The position numbers and the translations under genes were made by a program. From positions 310,001 through 374,000 of the forward strand of contig NZ_PYJN01000013.1 in assembly GCF_003025035.1 (NCBI RefSeq): a stretch of 64,000 bases of DNA, written 5' to 3'. Below are positions 59,945 through 64,000 of this stretch, piece after piece; the first letter of the stretch is position 1; each line of letters opens with the position of its first letter. The notes beneath the pieces were generated by a model. The model saw nothing but the letters and a program-made list of their open reading frames with translations, was not told where the DNA came from and ran no database searches. The DNA is from Rhizobium sp. SEMIA4064 (GTDB lineage Bacteria; Pseudomonadota; Alphaproteobacteria; Rhizobiales; Rhizobiaceae).

Positions 59945-61708
59945 ATGAACATAGGCGAGTTGGGGCACGCGTCCCGAGCGATTCTATTCATTGATGTCGT
60001 CGATTCCGTTCGTCTCATTGAACATGATGAAGAAGGGACCATCGTGCGTTGGCTCGGCATGGTGGACAGCATCGAGAACTCCATTCTGCCTGGATCGGGG
60101 GGGCGCGTCGTCAAGCATCTCGGCGACGGAATGCTTCTTGAATTCGAAAATATGCAGGCGGCAGCGTCGGCAGCATTCGAGATCCAGAACGCAAGTGCTC
60201 GCGACAACGCCGAACAGCCGCCCGATTCCCAGATACTGCTGCGCGCCGGCATCGACGTCGGCGATGTGATCATATCGCACCAAGATCTCTACGGGCGCGG
60301 CGTGAACCTCGCCGCCAGGCTCATGGGCCTCGCCGGTCCGGGCGAAATCGTCATCTCTGAGCGTGCGCGGGGACAATTGACGCCTCTCCTCGATGCCGAC
60401 ATTGAGGACCTGGGCGAGTGCTATCTCAAGAACATCGAAGCCCCCGTACGCGCCTTTAGAATTGGACAGCCGGGAGCCCATCCCGTGGTCCAGTCCCATT
60501 GGTCGTTGGGCGAATTGCGCCCAACCCTCGCTGTCATCCCTTTCGCCGTCCGGGGCGAAGCCGAGGAACACGGGATTCTGGGGGAGGTCTTGGCCGACGA
60601 GATCATCCGGGCGTTGTGTCGTATGCAAGAGCTCAACGTTATTTCACGGCTCTCAACGACCGCTTTCGCCGGACGCAAACTGGATCTCGATGAGGTGAGA
60701 CTGCACCTGCACGCCAACTATGCCGTCTCCGGCGTCTGCCGGGTGACCGGCGACAGCGTATGCCTGGATGCAGAGCTGGCAGACACAAAGACAGGGCAAA
60801 TCGTTTGGGAGAACCGCCTGACGGAGCGGATCATAGGAATTCTCGAGGGCGATCAGGAAATCGTTGGTCACACGGTTGCCGAGATCAGCAATGCGATCAT
60901 GGCACGCGAACTGCGGCGTACACGCTCGCAGCCGCTTCCGACGCTTGAGAGCTACGCCCTTCTTATGGGCGCCATTGTGTCAATGCATCGCCTGAGGTTT
61001 GGCGACTTCAACGATGCCCGCAAAATGCTGGAAGCGATCTTGGAACGTGGATCGTATCAACCACTCGCGCAAGCATGGTTGGCGAAGTGGCATGTGCTGC
61101 GCGTGCAGCAAGGCTGGTCCGACAACGTCATGGATGATGCGCACCGAGCGCTCGAGCTGACAAAACGGGCTCTCGATTCCGATCCCGATTTTTCGCTCGC
61201 CCTCGCGGTCGATGGCTTTGTGCACACGAATCTCCTTAGGCGTTTCGATATTGCGCGGGAACGTTACAACCTTGCGATCCAGGCCAATCCGAGTGACTCG
61301 CTGGCCCTCTTGCTAAGAGGAATGATGCACGCCTTTTGCGACGAGGGAGACCAAGCCGTGAGGGATACCGAGCTCGCGCTGCTGCTGTCCCCTCTCGATC
61401 TGCACCGGTTTTTCTACGATTCGCTGGTCGCGTCAGCGAATCTCACGGCGGGCAATTACGCTCGCGCCTTGAATCTTGCGCAGCGGTCTCTGCGCGCGAA
61501 CCGGATGCACACCTCGACTTGGCGGGTTCTCATCGTCGCACAGTGGCAGCTCGGCATGCACGAGGACGCGCGCGAATCCGCGCGACAGCTCCTAACTCTG
61601 GAGCCCGGTTTTACGGTTGGCGGATACCTGAGGCGTACGCCAAGCGCAGCTTTCTCAATCGGCAAGTTGATCGCCGATGTGCTGCTGAAAGCTGGAGTGC
61701 CGCAATAG
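59945..61708 (+). CDS. Class III nucleotide cyclase with TolB-like and TPR regions
   Basis: A 587-residue soluble protein. The N-terminal cyclase domain has metal aspartates Asp17 (FIDVVDS) and Asp61 (KHLGDGMLLEF), base-contacting Lys57, and transition-state Asn121 and Arg125 (GRGVNLAARL). The adenine-selecting Asp usually found in GDGVN is Arg118, so nucleotide choice is uncertain. Residues about 193-330 form a TolB-N-like domain (TLAVIPFAVRGEAEEHGILG, LNVISRLSTTAFAGRKL), and the rest is TPR-like helices (RALELTKRALDSDPDFSLAL, RERYNLAIQANPSDSLALLL). It likely makes cAMP or cGMP in response to an intracellular cue. It is 27 bases before the PAP2-type gene. Confidence 0.85.
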   Translation: MNIGELGHASRAILFIDVVDSVRLIEHDEEGTIVRWLGMVDSIENSILPGSGGRVVKHLGDGMLLEFENMQAAASAAFEIQNASARDNAEQPPDSQILLRAGIDVGDVIISHQDLYGRGVNLAARLMGLAGPGEIVISERARGQLTPLLDADIEDLGECYLKNIEAPVRAFRIGQPGAHPVVQSHWSLGELRPTLAVIPFAVRGEAEEHGILGEVLADEIIRALCRMQELNVISRLSTTAFAGRKLDLDEVRLHLHANYAVSGVCRVTGDSVCLDAELADTKTGQIVWENRLTERIIGILEGDQEIVGHTVAEISNAIMARELRRTRSQPLPTLESYALLMGAIVSMHRLRFGDFNDARKMLEAILERGSYQPLAQAWLAKWHVLRVQQGWSDNVMDDAHRALELTKRALDSDPDFSLALAVDGFVHTNLLRRFDIARERYNLAIQANPSDSLALLLRGMMHAFCDEGDQAVRDTELALLLSPLDLHRFFYDSLVASANLTAGNYARALNLAQRSLRANRMHTSTWRVLIVAQWQLGMHEDARESARQLLTLEPGFTVGGYLRRTPSAAFSIGKLIADVLLKAGVPQ

Positions 61709-61735
61709 GGGATGCATCAATAGGGGGATAGGCAA

Positions 61736-62878
61736 ATGAGCAACATATCACCGCAGGCATCGCAGGGGGGGCATGGTGGGCACGGCGGTCATGGTGGCCA
61801 TGGCGGGCACGGCACAGAGGACGATGTCTTCTTTGGAACGGACGCGCCGCTGGTCGCTGACGCGCTGATAAACAATCGCGACGGAATTGTCGGCAATTTT
61901 CGCCGGCCTGAAGCGGTGCCCCAGGAACTGGATCTTGATGACGTTGCCAACATGACCAGATGGGCTCAGGAACGGCGAGAACAGGTCGTCGACTTCGAGC
62001 TTCATTCCCGCATTGGCTTCTCTCAAGGGATGGGTGATCCTGCGGGAAGCATGAATGTCTGGCATTTGGAGGTTGCACATGACCCGGACGACGCCGTGCC
62101 AAACGTTCGCTATCGCCCGCTCGTCAGAATGGTCCGACCTACTGAGAAAGTTTTCCTTGGCCAACTTCAGCTTGTTGCGAACTATGCCGATTTACGGGCA
62201 GATCGGGTTACTGAAATTCTGGCGCAGCGCGATGGGCCGACCGCCTTCCTGGCTTCCGTCGCATATATGGCCCCAAACCGTGCGCGTTGGACGCTTGAAC
62301 TTCTAGGCGCCGTCTTCCGGCTCGCTCAGTTTGTCGAATTTCGCATGAAGCACGCACTCGCTTGCCGACGGCCAATGGAATACTCGCCACAGATACAGCC
62401 AATGATTCTTACGCCGGAACACGGCAGTCTGCCCAGCGGCCACTCAACTGAGTCCTTTGCAATGGCCATTGTACTGGTGCAGCTTCTCCGGGCTTCGCCC
62501 AATCCCGTCTACGAGCAGGACATTTATGCCGTTCAACTGCTTCGGCAGGCGGCACGGGTCGCTGTTAATCGGCAGGTAGCCGGCGTGCACTTTCCAGTCG
62601 ACAGTGCGGCGGGTGCGCTCCTGGGTTTGACCTTAGGCGAATATTTCTGCCGCCGGTTTAGCGGGGAGGCCGACTTCTATGCCTGGTCCTTCGACGGCGA
62701 AGCCTATCCGGAAGATGCCGATTTCAATTGGGCGGGATGGTACGACGTTCAGCGGCAGCGGCAAATTGCTCCGGATGCGAGGTCTCCATGCGCCGCGGAG
62801 CTGGGCCGTCACAAACTTGGTGCCGTCTCTCCTATCCTCACTTGGCTGTGGGAAAAGGCGCTGGCCGAGTGGTCTTGA
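61736..62878 (+). CDS. PAP2/vanadium-haloperoxidase-type protein with GGH repeat
   Basis: A 380-residue protein with all three acid phosphatase/vanadium haloperoxidase motifs: K205-x6-R212-P213, P233-S-G-H236, and N278-R279-x5-H285-x3-D289 (Asn replaces the usual Ser). These bind phosphate or vanadate. Residues 11-26 are five Gly-Gly-His units, likely a metal-binding tail. No signal peptide or membrane helix is evident, so it seems soluble. Whether it is a phosphatase or a haloperoxidase cannot be told from the motifs. It is probably cotranscribed with the cyclase and the protease gene 39 bases downstream. Confidence 0.85.
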   Translation: MSNISPQASQGGHGGHGGHGGHGGHGTEDDVFFGTDAPLVADALINNRDGIVGNFRRPEAVPQELDLDDVANMTRWAQERREQVVDFELHSRIGFSQGMGDPAGSMNVWHLEVAHDPDDAVPNVRYRPLVRMVRPTEKVFLGQLQLVANYADLRADRVTEILAQRDGPTAFLASVAYMAPNRARWTLELLGAVFRLAQFVEFRMKHALACRRPMEYSPQIQPMILTPEHGSLPSGHSTESFAMAIVLVQLLRASPNPVYEQDIYAVQLLRQAARVAVNRQVAGVHFPVDSAAGALLGLTLGEYFCRRFSGEADFYAWSFDGEAYPEDADFNWAGWYDVQRQRQIAPDARSPCAAELGRHKLGAVSPILTWLWEKALAEWS

Positions 62879-62917
62879 TTGCCCTTGACCCAACCCAGCA
62901 GTGAGGGAGAAGCGATC

Positions 62918-64000
62918 ATGGAATGGCGAAAAACTGACCTTGAACACAGCTATTGCCGAATCGAAGGGATAGATCCCAGCGCCGATTGGGTTCTCGGGCC
63001 TGGCTTCCGTGATTTTTCGCGGGGCGACGATAACGTCTTGATCCCCTGTACGATCGGTCCGCTCGACACATCCATGGTCGAAATGATGAAGTCCTTTCAT
63101 AGGGTCGATGCTCAGCAAGGCGGGTGGGAAAGTGGAGTCTTCGTACCGTCTCTCTATCATGATGCGAAAGAGGACCAACACATGGTCGCGTTCGTGAGAA
63201 AAGCTGTGTTCGAAGACCTAGCACGGGGGGAGGGGCCATTCGGCCAAATTCGCAAGACTGCGAAACAGATCGACTTTAGCCTGCCTCTCAATCGGAAATC
63301 GCTGCCCAATCATTGGAAGCGCCGCGTTCCGGCATCGAAACCTGTTCGTCTACCGGTCGTCTCCCCTGGCCACTGGCCGGAGGGCACAGTTGTTATTGGT
63401 ATCATCGATGATGGGATCGCTTTTGCCCATGAGCGGTTTCGCCTCGCTGACGGCAGCTCGCGTGTTCAATATGTCTGGCGTCAGGACGGCATTTTTGACA
63501 ATGACGGTTCAACCGTCGATTTCGGAAGCGAGATATGTAAACTCGATCGGCCGCCGCACAGGGGTATCGACAAACTCTTGGAGGCTTACGACCAAGCTGG
63601 GCTGGTTGACGAGGAGGGGCTCTATCGAGAGGCAGGTCTAATCGACTTTCGCGATCCCGACCACAAGGCTGCCGCCTGGCAATTGTCGCACGGCACCCAT
63701 GTACTCGATCAGGCGGCCGGCTACGACCCAGTCGACGCGCCCATGAACCGCCCGATCATCGCCGTTCAGCTTCCGGTTTCGGTGACAGCGGATACCTCCG
63801 GTTCCAACCTCAAAACATTTGCGACGGCCGCGATCAGATACATCCTCGATCGAGCGGATCGCCTGGCAGGAAAGGGGCTGTTGCCCGACGGCTCATGGCG
63901 GCCGTTGCCGGTTGTCATCAATTTCAGCTATGGCATGCTCGCGGGACCGCACGACGGTACTCTCGATCTCGAGCAAGCTCTCGACGACTTTGTTACTAAG
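62918..64000 (+). CDS. Subtilisin-like (S8) protease, 5' part
   Basis: An open frame from ATG 62918, behind GTGAGGGAGAAG, to the window edge (361 residues). After an N-terminal region of about 155 residues, the catalytic Asp lies in VVIGIIDDGIAFAHERF (Asp164), the catalytic His in LSHGTHVLDQA (His258), and VINFSYG (333-339) matches the conserved strand of subtilases. The catalytic Ser is beyond the window. No signal peptide is visible, unusual for a subtilase, so it may act in the cytosol or be exported by another route. Its link to the cyclase and PAP2 gene is by position. Confidence 0.85.
   Translation, partial: MEWRKTDLEHSYCRIEGIDPSADWVLGPGFRDFSRGDDNVLIPCTIGPLDTSMVEMMKSFHRVDAQQGGWESGVFVPSLYHDAKEDQHMVAFVRKAVFEDLARGEGPFGQIRKTAKQIDFSLPLNRKSLPNHWKRRVPASKPVRLPVVSPGHWPEGTVVIGIIDDGIAFAHERFRLADGSSRVQYVWRQDGIFDNDGSTVDFGSEICKLDRPPHRGIDKLLEAYDQAGLVDEEGLYREAGLIDFRDPDHKAAAWQLSHGTHVLDQAAGYDPVDAPMNRPIIAVQLPVSVTADTSGSNLKTFATAAIRYILDRADRLAGKGLLPDGSWRPLPVVINFSYGMLAGPHDGTLDLEQALDDFVTK

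Noticed and set aside
61766-61813. Short tandem repeat as a CRISPR or DNA satellite.
   Set aside because: It is an in-frame GGH coding repeat with varied codons and no spacers.

Overview
This window looks like a chromosomal segment of an alphaproteobacterium of the Rhizobium group. The evidence is the merged secE-nusG-rplKAJL-rpoBC, str, S10, spc and alpha clusters in typical alphaproteobacterial form: 1380-aa RpoB, 1403-aa RpoC, short 391-aa EF-Tu, four-cysteine Adk and zinc-free S14. GC-rich synonymous codon use and rhizobial neighbour families (DUF2809, DUF1883, DinB, LprI-like) agree. The species cannot be fixed from the sequence alone.

Positions 1-2500 hold the 3' end of an NAD-dependent sugar-nucleotide epimerase and two glycosyltransferase-like genes, probably for surface polysaccharide. 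Positions 2713-35275 are the transcription and translation core: tRNA-Trp(CCA), secE, nusG, rplK, rplA, rplJ, rplL, rpoB, rpoC, then rpsL, rpsG, fusA, tuf, then the ribosomal protein genes rpsJ to rplO, secY, adk, rpsM, rpsK, rpoA and rplQ. Gene order is canonical. The larger gaps contain hairpins or promoter-like boxes where expression is probably set: the L10 leader, a 15-bp perfect stem between rplL and rpoB, a hairpin between rpoB and rpoC, and the S10/spc and spc/alpha boundaries. Intrinsic terminators follow rplL, rpoC, rplO and rplQ. RpoB and S12 carry wild-type residues at the usual rifampicin and streptomycin resistance positions.

Positions 35394-50353 are ordinary chromosomal accessory genes: DUF2809, DinB, a frameshifted TetR regulator, a MarR-controlled AaeB/DUF1656/HlyD efflux operon, the methionine sulfoxide reductase pair msrPQ, ilvD, an LprI-like periplasmic protein, a Do-type protease overlapping rarA, several small hypothetical genes, and a DapA paralog without the Schiff-base lysine.

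Positions 51782-56022 hold the most unusual block: four tightly overlapping genes encoding a multi-span coiled-coil membrane protein, a membrane-anchored VWA-like protein, a MotA/ExbB-like protein with a long helical cytoplasmic tail, and a MotB/OmpA-like protein. They look like one energised envelope complex of unknown function, reminiscent of the ZorA/ZorB pair but with different partners. The block is followed by a convergent ABC-F ATPase, a short CDF-like transporter and an acyltransferase.

Positions 59945-64000 hold a second accessory cluster: a class III nucleotide cyclase with a TolB-like domain and helical repeats, a PAP2/vanadium-haloperoxidase-type protein with a Gly-Gly-His repeat, and an incomplete subtilisin-like protease that runs off the window.
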